This document shows positions 39,701 to 54,100 of a stretch of DNA of 64,000 bases, one piece after another. Both the position numbers and the translations under genes were made by a program. The notes below the pieces were generated by a model that was not told the origin of the DNA, searched no databases, and saw nothing but the letters and a program-made list of their open reading frames with translations. This DNA is from Theristus sp. LFF4_11 (lineage: Eukaryota > Nematoda > Chromadorea > Monhysterida > Xyalidae). Positions within the stretch are counted from its first letter, which is position 1, and each line of letters begins with the position of its first letter. The stretch covers positions 1-64,000 of the forward strand of contig JASANC010004101.1 of NCBI GenBank assembly GCA_030248135.1, written 5' to 3'.

Positions 39701-42069
39701 CCTGAGGTCTTCGCCATCGTAGAGCAGTGGGTGATAAGGCGGCTGGTTGGCAGCGAACGGCTGCATTGCGTCATGCGGATGATCGTGATTGCCGTTGCGC
39801 ACCGGAAACTGAGGCGTGTCACTGCGATTCTGAATGCGTGAGAAGATACAATGCAATTATTCATTGATATACACTGTAGGCGAAACTGTGCCCGGTGATT
39901 GTCTTTACTGTGTAAAACGTCTGCTTTTGTGGGTCCTGGCAGTTTGAAACCTACATTCTGATTGGCCGCTGGTGGGACCAACCAGTCAGCAAAAGCAGCC
40001 AATCAGATGTGATCGCGATGTTTTGAAGCACTGGAAAAGTGAATCGATGGGAGGTAGCCAAACAAAAATAGTAGCCAAAGCCAAACTACATTTGTATGGA
40101 AACACCAAACGCTCCGAATACGCTTTAGTAAAATGTTTGGGGGAAAATGTGTGGAAATGGCTTTCAGTGGAATGACGCGCAACGGTTTGGGTTCAAATGA
40201 AATGCACAATAAGGCAGAGAGTTGTTGAAACACATCAGAACGTACACACCTCTAACAACTGTTGCTGGTAGCGTTGCACATGTTCGGACGGTTGCCGTGC
40301 TTGATTGGCGTTCGGGCCGGCTCTCGGGCTTCCTGAATACAAAGAACCAAATGAGGACGACCTTTTATGTTTTTTAAAGCAAAGAGCAAAGCTGCAGACT
40401 GCAGGTGTACCGTAGCTGGATGGTCCATTTAATACCGGCGAGTCGTGCGCTGCGAAGCGTGGCTTCTTCAGGATTGACTTTGGCGAGTGCTGCACGTGTT
40501 GACGCATCACTTGCACCTGCTGAAAATTGATCACAGAAATACTTTCGATACAGGTTATCATAGAACGATTTTGCGGCCGCATCAGTCGAATGGTAGAATG
40601 CTGCATTGCGAAGCAACACCACCAAAAAAAACGGGATTACTAAATTTGCTTACAAAGTGGCAACAAACATTGTGTTCCCGTTCACCATACACGCGTTTTA
40701 GCTGTTTAAAGATCATGAAACCGGGTAGATTTTTTTCAAGGCTGCAAGCGAAAAAATGTTTGCAGAATTGACGGACGAACAAGGTATGCCCTATTTTTTC
40801 AAACGTGTCCCACTGAAATGACGTCATGTGCCGCCAAACATGCGCTTGCCGTTCACAGCGAACCAGACTTTCCGTTTAGCCGATTTCTCTCCGTAAACAA
40901 ATAGTGAATGTCGAGTCAGTCACACCAAACTGACATTATAGTGCCTGTACTTTGAGAAACGGGCGTTTTTAAAGTAAATGACGTCATTTCAATCCGGACA
41001 CGTTTGAATAAATGCACCATATGAGGTTGTTGCAAACTCGCCTGCTCCGACTGTGTCCGGCGACTGTGCGACGGTCGCTGGTGTGCGTCGTAGAGCAGCG
41101 ACTGCAGGTGCTCGAACGTGTTCTCGTCGTCGACCGGGGCGACACGCGCGTGCTGCTGCATCGACTGCTGATACGAGGGCGGCGGCGGCACGTACACCTG
41201 GGTGGAGCAAGCGCAAACTGGCGTAAAACACGCGCGTCAACACTGATTTATCCACAAAACGGCGTTTTTAATGTTGTCGAAGCCTCCAAGCCCGCTCTTT
41301 TCTTTGTTCACTCAAATGTTTGACCGCTTTGTTAACCTTGTGAAAAAGGGACAGATTTATTTCGACATGCTGTAGTTTCTTCTTAATGCTTTATCACAAC
41401 AGAATCAAGAAGAACATGCCAGTGTAAAAAGGTTTATATTTGAAAGTTTTAGAAGTAAATAGCTTTGCTTTCGTCAGCAAGCGACACAAAAAAGAGTCAG
41501 AATCATGATTCAAAACCTGTCTCAAATGTTTGCTCTGAAGGATTCCGTCTTCTGAAAGGTACCTTCAAAGGTTTCTGGACGGAACCGCTTGAAATTAGAT
41601 TTGAAACACACAAAATTTGTCGGTGTTTCCGTTAGTGCACGTCATACAAAAATACGAAAAATGAAGTAGAGGGAAAAAGTGCTGACACCCATAATCTACA
41701 AACTTCAGTCGGAAACTTTGAACAAACGTGCCACCTCCCGCAAAACCGAACACCCCCATGTGTCGCAGTCTTACGTCGTGCGCCAGCGGCGGCGTCTGTC
41801 TGGCGCGTCTCATCACGGGCGACAAATGACGCGGCGACGGCGGCGTGGCGCTGCGCTCCCTCGGCGGCGGCGTCGGCGGCTTGCCGGTGACCACGAGCGG
41901 CACTTGGCCGCCGCCACGACGAGACGCCGCGCCGCCCGAGCGTGCCGCGGTCGCACGACTGGCGTGCTGCTCTGTTTGGTGGTGTTGCGGTTGGCCAGCG
42001 AACCGCGGGGAGCCACCGTCGAGCAGCGCCGCACGCAGCTCCGCCTCAAAGTCGCCGACGTCGTCGTCG

Positions 42070-42107
<38 letters not shown>

Positions 42108-45100
42108 GGCACGGTGATGCGCGCGCTGGTCGGCTACGGTGTTCTGCTGATGGTCGTCATGATGGTTGACCTTTTTCAGTTCCTGGAATTACGTGTGTTC
42201 GGCTTAATGGACAGCTTTGTTATGGTTGGTTTTGCGGATAGTGGAGTCAGATTTGATGAATATTTTTTAGTTACAAATTTACAAGTACACGATTTTGAGG
42301 ATTATCATGCGGATGCGCGAGCGAGCGCCAGCGAGCGGACTTTGAGCCGTTATCCCCTCGCGCGCTTTTTTCAAATTTGCTCGCTGCGTCCAGCGAGCAT
42401 AGTATAAGCTACAAACCTGCTCCTGTGCACACGAAACGAACACCCAAAGTTGTGCTTGGAGCCGCGAAAAAATTTTTATCGGACAACTTTTCATACGCTG
42501 TAGACACGAAAAACCTATTCTGAAATTTATGTTACTTATTTTTGTTTCTATTTTTTTTTCTGGTATGTAATCATATGTGTTCGCCCTTTCAATTTTTACC
42601 TGCGACACTTTCACAGTCAAACAAAAATGTTTCCTGGGGTAATTTCACCTGGAGATTTTGAAAATTGGGTTAATTTTTTGCCCTGACCCACTTTTTGGGT
42701 AAAAAATGGGCATTTTTCAAAAATCGAAGGGTTTTTACCTGGTTTCAAGTGTCCGCCCTTTCAATTTTTAGCTGGGACACTTTCACAGTTGAACAAAAAT
42801 GTTTCCTATAGGGTAATTTCATCCGTATTTTCTGAAAATTTAGTTTATTTTTTTGCCCGGGCACTTTTTTGAGTTAAAATTGTGCATTTTTGGAAAGTTC
42901 GTAGCATTTTGACTGAGAATCAGTTTTCACTCTTACAAATTTTGTCTGAGCTACGAAAAATAATAGGAAAAAGGTCTAGTCCGTAGTAATTCAATGCGCT
43001 GATCACGGATTTTGGGTTAGTTTTCTTACGTGAGCAACTCTAGATGCTGAATCGTGACGATTTCCGGCGAATCGGCCGTGGAAATCGGCGAAATCGGTCC
43101 AGAAATGAAAAACAAGAAAACTATGTTTTCCAGTGTAATTCAATGCGCTGATCACGGATTTTGGGTTAGTTTTCTTATGTGAGCAACTCTAGATACCGAA
43201 TCGTGACGATTTCGGGCGAATCGGCCGTCGAAATTGGCGAAATCGGTCCAGAAACGAAAAACAAGAAAAGGGTGTTTTCCAGAGTAATTCAATGCGCTGA
43301 TCACGGATTTTGGGTTAGTTTTCTTACGTGAGCAACTCTAGATACCGAATCGTGACGATTTCGGGCGAATCGGCCGTCGAAATTGGCGAAATCGGTCCAG
43401 AAACGAAAAATAAGAAAAGGGTGTTTTCCAGGGTAATTCAATGCGCTGATTACGAATTTTGGGTTAGTTTTTTATGCAAGCAACTCTAGATGCTGAATCG
43501 TGACGATGTCGGGCGAATCGGCCGTGGAAATCGGCGAAATCGGTCCAGAAACGAAAAACAAGGAAAAAATGTTTTCCAGGGTAATTCAATGCGCTGATCA
43601 CGGATATTGGGTTAGTTTTCTTACGTGAGCAACTCTAGATGCTGAATCGTGACGATTTCGGGCGAATCGGCCGTGGAAATTGGCAAAATCGGTCCAGAAA
43701 CGAAAAACAAGAAAAGGGTGTTTTCCATGGTAATTCAATGCGCTGATCACGGATTTTTGATTAGTTTTTTTATGTGAGCAACTCTAGATACTGAATCGTG
43801 ACGATTTCGGGCGAATCGGTCGTGGAAATTGGCGAAATCAATCCGGATACGAAAAACGAGAAAAAGATGTTTTCCAGGGTAATTCAATGCGGTGATCACG
43901 GATTTTGGTTAGTTTTCTTACGTGAGCTACTCTAGATGCTGAACCGTGACGATTTCGGGCGAATCGGCCGTGGAAATTGGCGAAATCGGTCCAGAAACGA
44001 AAAATAAGAAAAGGGTGTTTTCCAGGGTAATTCAATGCGCTGATCACGGATTTTGTGTTAGTTTTTTCAAGTGAGCAACTCTAGTTACAGAATCGTGACG
44101 ATTTGGGGCGAATCGGCAGTGGAATTTAGTGAAACCGGTCTAGAAATGAAAAACAAGAAATCGGTGTTTTCCATGGTAATTCATTGCGCCGATCACGGCT
44201 TTTGGGTCAGTTTTCTTATGTGAGCAATTCTAGGTACTGAATCGTGACGATTTTGGGCGAATCGGCCGTAAAAATAGCATAGACGAAATTGGCCTAAAAA
44301 CGAAAAATGAAAAACCTGAGTTGTCCGGGGTTTAGAAGAATGTGTGACCAACGTATTGTGATTTTGGTCCGACCTTTGGGGCTTATGTAAAAGTCAGAAT
44401 ATTATCTAAAAATGCGGGAGACGCATATAAAAGGAGGAATATGGCCTTGTGTAAGCAGTGAAAGACTTGGCTCGACAACGCTTTTCAAATCTCTGATGTG
44501 GTACACACGGATACAAGTACATAAGAGTCATATTTTTGCGCCGTTTATTTTTTATTTCGGTTGCAAGTGGCAACCCTCGTACATTGTAGACAAATGAAAC
44601 TTTCACATTTGCTTTTTTCTAGCTTTTAGCGACCTCTAAAACTACTAAAATAACGATCAGACTTTAGATCGCTGACACTGGTTTGCACAAAGTGTATCGC
44701 AGAGGCATTGGGAACGCAAGGTGTCCTTCTGTGGCAAAGGCAATGACTGACCGGTTTATCCTGTCACAAGAGTTTGGTAAAAAGGGTGAAAATCAACGGA
44801 AGACAACACTTTTTGCACTGGTGCTGCTGTATGCACAGCGGTGCGTACGTCAGCAACAACGATAAAGCTACATGCAGCAATGTTTTGCAATCTCTGATGT
44901 TTCTGTTTTTTGCACAGAATTTACAGTATAGCCGATTAAACATGGCAGTTTTTTCAGGGTGCAAGGAGCGCGCGAATTTTGAATGAAAGAAAAAGAAGTT
45001 CAGAAACCAAATTGTATGCCAAATTTGACGCGTTTTTTTAAACTAATAGATTATCCGTATTATTCTGTTCATTCTTTCTCCCTTGCACACATGATTGGAA

Positions 45101-48100
45101 ATTATGTTGGCATTTTTGAAAAAGACAACTCCTAGTCAGCGACTAATCCCGCCTTGATGGACTGCCTCATTTATTCGGCCATGCTGTACAGAATTTCGCA
45201 CATGATGTGATTTTAGACTAAACTGAAGAGGACAATTGAAAAATATCTAGATAACTTCAAAGTTTTTACGCTTTTCAGCAAGCTTTTAAACAACAAACGC
45301 GGCTCAAAAATATGACTCTTATGTACTTGTATCCGTGTGTACCACATCAGAGATTTGAAAAGCGTTGTCGAGCCAAGTCTTTCACTGCTTACACAAGGCC
45401 ATATTCCTCCTTTTATATGCGTCTCCCGCATTTTTATTGTTGTTTGATGTTGATCTGCTCAAGAAAGCGGAAATACAAAACCAAGTCAACGTGCGTTTTA
45501 GTTGGACATCAGACACACCGCAAGAGCTTTCAAGGAACAAACAACAAGCAAAATGCTAGAGCCATAAACAAACAGCGATCAAACAAAACAGTGATATAAC
45601 GACTAATTTAAACTGAAAAACAAAAACAGAAAACAGAAAACAGACTACCGTTGTTTGCACAATATAATGCCCAGGGTGTAGCAATGGCAGTACACTTTCG
45701 GCTCTCAGCATCTGCAAAAAATGATTATACCAAAAATAAAACACAGAAAAAAACTACACGTTCGAAACAAAAACTAACCAAAAATACAGGATCACAACCA
45801 AAAACAAAAAAAAAGTAAAAAAAATTAAAAGTAAATGAACATGTTCTACGGAACTTAAACTGCAATGCACGTATACATGGCCCAGAAACCAAAACAAGCA
45901 ATAAATGTACCAAAAAGGGATAACTCAAAAAAGCAAAACTAGCCGCAAATGATCGCTGATGCGCACACCACCAACCTCCAACAAGAGGCGTTCCCTCTGC
46001 TTGCGGCTGTGCACGTCCGGGTCGTGCGTCTCGCGGTACATTCGCAGCCGGGCCAACTGCGCCTCGAGCCACTCGTCCGGGTCCATCGTTGGATCGTGAT
46101 TGAACGAGTTCGATCGATGCTGCCCGACTCGGCCGTACGCAGCGCTCTCGGTCGCAGCACGCGTGTCGGGCGTGGAGCCGAACTGAGCCTGCGGGGGCGC
46201 ACGAGCACGCTGGCTGTGCCTGCAACAACAACAAAACGGTGGCAGGCATAGTTTTTATATTATTGCAACTCAAATCGTCAATCATCAATAAAAATGTTCA
46301 ACATAAGCCAATGGATTTGAATTCATGTTGACTTTTAGTCAGTGTCAAAAAATACCGGAATTTCGATAGCAGAATTTTGGGATTTACAAAAATGACAATA
46401 TGACCGACCGACAATGTGTTGGTCAGTGAGTAGCAATTTTTAGTTTTGAAACAATAAACTAAAAAACATGAGCAGGTTAAAAAAACTGTACACTCGGTTT
46501 AAATTACAAAATGATCGCTTCATTTTCAAGTGCAATGGATTGCAATGGCGCTGGTGCGCATATACGCATACATAATGCACATAATTGTGTTCATAATGCA
46601 TAAACGCACAAAACGCACGTGTCTCCATATGATGTGCGGGTTGTTCGCAGAAGTAAAATTTTGAAATATATGCCCCTACCACACAGAGAAACATTTTTGT
46701 TTAAAGCAAACAAAAACCCGCAGAACCGATTAAATGCAAACAACTTTGGTCCAATTTTGATGCATAATCCAACTACACGCGCAGCGAATCCTGTGCATGT
46801 TACGTTCCCATGGAGAGCACGCGGGGGCATGCAAGTGGAACTGACAAAGAAAAACAAAAAAGACAGAAATATGGATGGTCATGTGCTCATCGTGTTTTTG
46901 TTGAAAGTTTTGTGAAAACCTTTACGTGTATCCACCAAAACATATCTGCAACTTATTGAAAGTTTGAATCGATCGAAACTACCGCCACAATAACCGAGTA
47001 TTTTCGCGCTCTGATTTTATTTTTACCATGCACTTCCAATACGCTAGCCTGGCATGTGCACAATGGAACAACAGCAAAAAGGTGATGCTGGAGCACACAC
47101 ACTGCAAGTTTCTGCGCGATGTTTTGACCGGAGGAACACTTTAATGGATTGGATTTCATTTTCGACGATACGTATTTCTCTGGCGCACTTTTTCTGCCGA
47201 ACACACAAACCGAGCACAGAAACTGCACAACGAACGAACAATGCTCCTGTGCATTTTTGTCAATGTGCGCACTTTAGACGGCCACCTAGCATTTTGAAAA
47301 GGTTACCCGACATAAAAAGGCGTAATATGCCATTGGAAAGGAGCTGAAAGTGTTGTTGAGTTTAGCTTCTCGTTCTTTGCATTGCGTTGCACTGCTTTTT
47401 GCACACATTTATTATATTTGCAAAGAGTTGCACACACCGTTTTAGCGAGCCGTTTTACCGTTTTTGCAAAGAGGCTCCTGTTTCCCGTGTGTTGTGTTGT
47501 GGAACTTTTTGACAGCTGCAATAAAATGTTTTTGTTTTTAAATTTTGAACACTTAAAACGGTGTGCTGAAATTGAAACTGAAACGGAAAATGAAAAGCGT
47601 GCTGTTGCGAAACTCAACTGAATTTCATAAATTCATTTAAAACTATTTACCTTTAGCTGGCTGTAACTCCGGTTGCAAAAAGTCCGCAACTAGAAGATCG
47701 TCGTATCATAAACTACCGCCTGAAGCACAGTTTTTTCTGTCGCTGAACAGTAAAAGCAGCGGCAGAAGAAAACTAAATGAATATTTCATGACAAAGACAG
47801 CAAACAAAACGCGACTGAAACTGATATACACGTTGCGGGGCGATGCAGCACATGCTAAATAATGAAAATGAAATGTCTTTTGCTGCATCGTGCGATTGCT
47901 AAGAGCCAGTATATGAGAGTTTGTAAATAAAAAAAAGTGCAAAAACGACTGATCGAACAGCAGGGTTCGGAATGTTTGGCTTTCGATCGCAGCTTAATCC
48001 AATAATCCGGCGCTCCGCTTACACTTCTCCAGGCTTACACATCGAAACAAATGCAAACGCGATTTCAGTAGTTTTTTTCCAGAGGCGCACAATGTAATAC

Positions 48101-51100
48101 GGAACTATAAATATAAATACTTGTTTTTTTCCTGTGTTTTCTTGTTTTTTGTTTGCTCGGTTCGAGCGATGAACGAAAACGAAAAATACAAGCGCAGAAA
48201 AGTGCACAGAGAGACGCGGTGCGTGTGCATGATACTTTATTTGCTGTAAAGATTTTTTGAGGACTGAGGTTGTGATGATGAGAAAATACTGAGAAAGCGG
48301 CCCATTCATGATAAAAACTGCAGAAAAACCTTTTAGGCTAAGCATGACCACACCTGTCAGTGCACGCTCAAAGTCCGCCTTGAGTAGTGGTTACTGAACA
48401 AAATGTTGAACTCTTTTTGTTGACAAATTTGTTCTCACTGCATACCGCTGCAACATTGGCGTTGAAGAGACCGATTGAGCCTGACGTTGCCCAAACGCTG
48501 CTGTTGCCGGCGGTGCTCGCTCGGCGTCAAACACTGCTCGTGCGCTGATTGGTCCGTTTGAATCGACAAACTCTGCGCCGCCGGGAAGATTCGACCAACT
48601 GCTGGCTGGCCGCACGAATTGTGGTTGTTGTTTCGCGATTGGCGCATAATGTGAGTCCTTGTTGATGTGAGTCGTGTGTTCGAAGCGGCTACTGAACGAC
48701 TGCGCTGGTTGGTGATCAGTTGGCTCGTGTGCGTTCGTGTTCAGCGTGGTGTACTGGCCGCGTGCGCTGGGCGGAGGCGGCAACGGGGGCGCAGGCGACT
48801 CAATCACATTCTGAAGTGCATCAGTGTTGACAGACGTTGCTGTGCACTCTCGCTTTCACGACAACATGCTTGCACTTTGGAAAGGTTATTCTTCACTTTG
48901 AAAACGTTATTCTTTAAAAGTTGCACAAATTTTTTAGGCTGCAGTAACAATGTATAGAGCAACTGTTTTAGCGTTCAGAATGTGTCATTTACAGTAATTG
49001 ACCACTGAACAGATGTTGATTCGAAAAACAAGCGTATTGGCTGATGCGAAATTAAGAAAAAAAACGCTTTTAAGCTCAGTTCAAACTGTGCAGCAGCGAC
49101 CTGTCTGTCAGTCGGTCGAGTGAAGGTCAGATAAAACTCGGGGTCGCACATTTCGTCCATATCCGACTCGTAGTCGTCGAGCACCCGGTAGTTCGTGTAA
49201 TTCTTTGCCTTTTTCGTGCGTCTGCTGTGCTGCGGTGCCCCGCCGCCACCGCCAGCCACGTTGCTGGACACACGCGACGAGGTCGACTGGATCTCGGCGA
49301 TCGAATGCTGCTCGGTAGTGTTCTCTCGCAGATCGTCCCAGAAACCGGCGTCGCGTTGGCGGAGCAGCTCGTCAACTGTCATCTGTTCGCCACCAATATA
49401 GTCGACGTTGAAGTTGATCGGTGGCTTCTTGCGCTTCACGTCGGTGGTCGGAGGCTGCATTGCCTCCTGGTGAGCGAAGTCTGCGTGATCGTTGGCGTGT
49501 GCGGCTGTCGTCTGCGCAAAGTGCTCCTCCACTCGAGGCGGCCCAATCGGCGACCAACTCAACTGATTGCCTTCGGGGTCCTGTAGGTTTTCCAAAAACA
49601 CACGTTTCTTGCTGGTTGGCTGTGATTTGCTATTTTTTAGAGACTATAATAAACTTGGTCAAATGCAGACATCAAAAGCACCAAGTGAAAAGAAACGTGC
49701 AACACCGAAAGTTTGAAACACCGCTGGAACAAACCTCAATCCGCTGGATGAGACGCGTCTGTTTACGCGGTGAGCTGAAGTGATCCTTCAACGAGCGCAC
49801 CGGCACGTACGAGAACGCTTTGCTCAGCTGGTCGAATCGTTCTTCGCCGACCAATCCAACGTCGATCTGGACCACACAAGCAGTTTGTTTGCATTTTGAA
49901 AACGACTCAGTTTGCAAGTCACGGTGTTTCACGTGATTCGAAGAGTCGCCTGCTCTGTTGCTTTGCGAGAAAAAACCTGCCAACGTTTCAAGAGGCACAC
50001 GCTCACCTGTGCGCCGGTGCTGGCGGCACCGTCGACGTCCATCGGGCTTTCCGGTCGGCGAAGACTGTGCGGCAGATGGGCGGGCGCTCTGTTCGGCGAC
50101 ACCAGCTGCTGCTCCTCGGCCGACGGTCGTCGCAGGAACGGCTTCGGCGCGACCGGCGGTCCTTTGCGGCCGGACGGCGACGGCGGCGACTGCAGGCTGT
50201 CCGTTTGCTTTTGCACTTCGTCCAGGACGCTCGTGTCCGTCCGCTGTTGACGCTCGTTCGTGCGTTCAGGCGGCCCGAACAGTCGCTCCAGTTGCTCGCT
50301 GACGTCCTGCCGTTGTTGTTTCACCTGACAGACAAACGTGCAGTGAAGGCGAAACCCGGACAAAAGCGCACTAGAGAACGCCGTGTCGAGTGCGGCGCCC
50401 ATCGAATGTTTCTGTCATTACGTGCGCATACATCCGCGGCGGGGCTCGATCCCCCGAACGCACAAACTCAAGTGTCTAACGCGCTACCACTCAGGTGACG
50501 ACCGAGGCGTTGCAGTACAACGCGACAAGTCTGTTAGGGACGAAATAAAATTCCAAGATTCTAAAGAGTCTAAGATTCGTCTATAGAAAGTGTAGCTCTC
50601 CGGAGTGCTTCTAAAATTCAGCAGTTAGTTGCCATTAAAAACCATATTTATTTTAAACCCTTTTCCACCAAAACGTCTTTCACCTTGACGACAGGCGGTT
50701 CAACGTCGCTGGCCGGTTGCATGTTCTGCTGCAGCTGCGATTGGTCGCGTTCACGGAGTTCGTCAGCAAACGTCACAGCGGTCGCTCGGCCGTTGGCCGC
50801 CGCTGGCTCGCTCGTTTGTTCGCCACTGCAATCATTGCTGTTGGTGTGGTTCAGTTGGCCACCGGGATTGTCCAGTGGTCGCTGCCAATGTTCACTGTTG
50901 TGCTGTTTCGCTGGATGGACGCGCGCTTGCTGCTGATGCTGGTTCGTATGAGTGAATTGAGTGTGCCCCACAGAAAGAACGGCAGAGTGGCCGTGGCGGC
51001 GTTCGTTCGGTGGCGTGTGCGTGCTCACGGTCGCATACAGCTGCTGACACTCGGCCTGCTCCAGCTGCTCCTCTTCGTCACCGTCACCGACTGATTGCCG

Positions 51101-54100
51101 GCTTTCGTTTCGTTGCGCTTCTTCTGGATCGTCCGAATTGCTGTCAACGTCGTCGTCGTCGTCGTTTTCTCCTTCGATGTCGATCTCGTATTCTTCATGC
51201 ACCAATTGCGTTTGCTGCTCTGACAGACGATTGTGCTCGGTGCTTGCGGCGATTTCTTCGGCGACTCGACTGTCACCGAGTTGCCGCTCTGCAGCCTGGT
51301 CCGATGGTCGACTGGGTGGACTGGGTGGACGTTGGTGTTCGCTGAATCCGTCTGCGTTCGTGGTCGTTTCTGAAATTATTCAACTTTTTTAATTTTGAGT
51401 CTAAAACGGTACTGAATCATGGAGAATTTCGAACCATCTCTATTTTAGCAACAAAATTTCAGAAACAAAATATGTATTTTAGCATAATGAAGCAATACAT
51501 ACTGTAATGAAGCTTATGTTGTTTTAGGCTTGTTCATTTTATTACTGTTTTTATGCGCCAATGCATCGGCTTAAAATAAAATTGCCGGTGCTACATGCAT
51601 GTTAAAAAAGCAATGACAAAAGCAAAATTGGACACAATGAAATTTTGAAATTCCGTCACAATGTACGCTCATTTTATCCATAAAAAGGGTGCTTTTTTGG
51701 CCGATGAGTTAGGGACACAAAATTAATTTGGAGGCATCATTGACACAGTGATGTGCACATTGCATAAAACATGCGTGCATATTGATGTGCGGCGATTTCT
51801 TGGAACGTGGACACAACGATTGACTAAAATGCAGAAAAAAAGCTACTGCGAAATCTCCGTTGAAACGTTGATTGAGCTCAGAAGCTAATATGCGCTAATT
51901 CAGAATGCTATCCTGATATGATGGGACTGATTGCAAATTCAGCCATGGCATACATTACAGTGTGATAAATGTGATGGAGTTTAGTTTACAAGACAGCATG
52001 TGTTCTAAAACAATGAAAAAGAACAATTATTGCGATTGTACAAAAACGGCCGTGTCCCGGAGACTAGCACACATTTGTACACTACATTTGTGCGTCCGCC
52101 CGTCGCAAAAACACTCGCATCATCTGCGTTCGATAGTAATCAAATTACACTTTGCATTCACAGCTAAAGTTTGGATTACAAAAACTGTGGCGCAAGTAAA
52201 CTGACCAAAAACACATTCAGACTCGATAAGAGCAGTTTATAATCGAAGATGGACGTTTTTCAGCGGATGGTGGCAAAGGAACTGCGAAGCTGCATGAGTA
52301 ATCGTGGTGACACCGGATGCGCAAACATCATGACGGACACCAACGGGGCACAGCTGCAGATGCTGCTAATTAGATAAACACGATTGTACATATCACAGTC
52401 GGTTAGCTGCTAGCAGCATTGCTCATATGGTACAGCATGTACCAGTACCTGTAACTTCACAATCAGCTTTACCATTCGTTGCCCTTTTTCATAGAAATAT
52501 TTTCATGCTCAATAATGGAAACTCAATGAACAAGCTTGCCAGTTTTGATGGTGATGACGCTGCGTCAATGATGAAATCCGTGGATGCTCAACAAAACACG
52601 AGCAACGTTTGTGGCGCAGGCAGAGCAAGAATTTCGGTTAAAAAACTGAAAACACTTTTCTCTTAGGTTTTCCTGCTGTGTGCGAACATATCAGCTCAAG
52701 CTGGATTATGAAAATAAATGCAAAAGTTAATGTCCGGTCCAGAAAAACAGAAAATCTAGATGTGCTCTATCGTTGAACACCAATAAAATTTATGCGGTGC
52801 GCCAGTGAGCGACGAAGACAAGAAGCGGCCTTCAAAGTTCTGCTGAACCAAAAAATCCGTCCACAAATGTTGTGCCCATAGACACACCGGTTGCAGTGCT
52901 CGTTTACGCATTTGCGTCAACCACAGAATATGTACATGCGGACGCAATCATTTTGGTTTTTCTTCATTTCACATTACTGCGCCTGTGGCGTTCATAGAGC
53001 GCACATTCGCACTTCAGCAAACAGTGCGCCGATGGTGTAAAGTTTTATTGGATAAAAAAGTGAAGTGCACACCTGCTTCGCGCGATCAACATTTTGGTTC
53101 GGCGTGGAGCACACAGTGGACGACGACAAGTGATGTCTGGTGCCACAGCAGCAATCGCAGTCAGTGCAACTATGCGCATTTTGTTAGGTGTGCAATGATG
53201 AAGTGTTGGTTTTTGCAAATATTGTGAGCTTTAGTACAGCAACACAAAAGAGAACACTATTAAAAAACGGAAAAACAGTGACATCGTAGAGAAACAGAAC
53301 AGGGAATTGTTACCAGTGACCATTGTTGGGAACAATGTGATATTGGTAACATACACAAAAAAACTAAATAAATCTGAAATTGTTGTTTGCACGCAAAGCT
53401 GTTCAGTAGCCAAGGGTAGAAACTTCCGTCGTGTGGGTCGTTTCTTGGACGCTGTGCAGTTCACAGGTACATCAACGTTCGGAGCCTTAAAACAATACAA
53501 AAAGTCAATTCACAGGCAAATTGTTCGAATGCCAAAATGCCAATTACACACACGCCATTGGTAGTTTAAAAAAAGATGCAATTGCTGTCAAAATGCGTGT
53601 ATTTATTGTAACAAATGTTTTTTTAAACATCGTGTGCTGAAGCACTAAGTCAACGCGAACGCCCTTTTATGTGCCTGAGCCAACCAAGCCAAGACTTTGT
53701 TTGAGTCCCAGACACATCAACAACAAGGACGCAGGGCAACAATTTTCGCCACCAAACTTTTGAGAAAATAACGCAGCGGAAAAGAAAGTTGCAGCCAAAA
53801 AGATGCGCTGCGTGTAGCGCGGTGGTTTGTGAAAAACGCGAAAAAAGTTCGGAAAGGCGGCAGTGGATGCAGCTGTGCAGCTAAACACCAAAAGCTGCGC
53901 GTTATAACTGCACGCTTGGGAGCTGGGGCAAACCAGATACATTGAGCGGTACATAAAGATAGAAAAGATATACAAGATTCAAATTGTAGTATATATGCTC
54001 ATAAGACATGTGTGTATACATCACACCCCATTGCTGTGGGCTTGCAAAAATATGTACAGATCTCAGTCACAAATAAAACAACTTTTCCTCACGGGACTTT

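Larger units (their letters stand above)
42304..45437. mobile_element. Compound repeat element, copy 3, inside a tensin intron
   Basis: Full-length copy: head 42304-42985, nine 149-bp units (42986 to about 44290), tail to 45437. The tail is bounded by inverted arms at 44410-44541 and 45303-45432. The insertion sits in the intron between tensin exons 45976-46219 and 41775-42182. Its left end lies only about 120 bp from the exon, yet leaves the acceptor ATTCCAG intact. Tail sequence is nearly identical to copy 2. Confidence 0.88.

Noticed and set aside
41845..42169. Plus-strand ORFs with poly-Leu, poly-Cys or poly-Val
   Set aside because: Shadows of the poly-Asn (AAC) tract of the minus-strand tensin exon.
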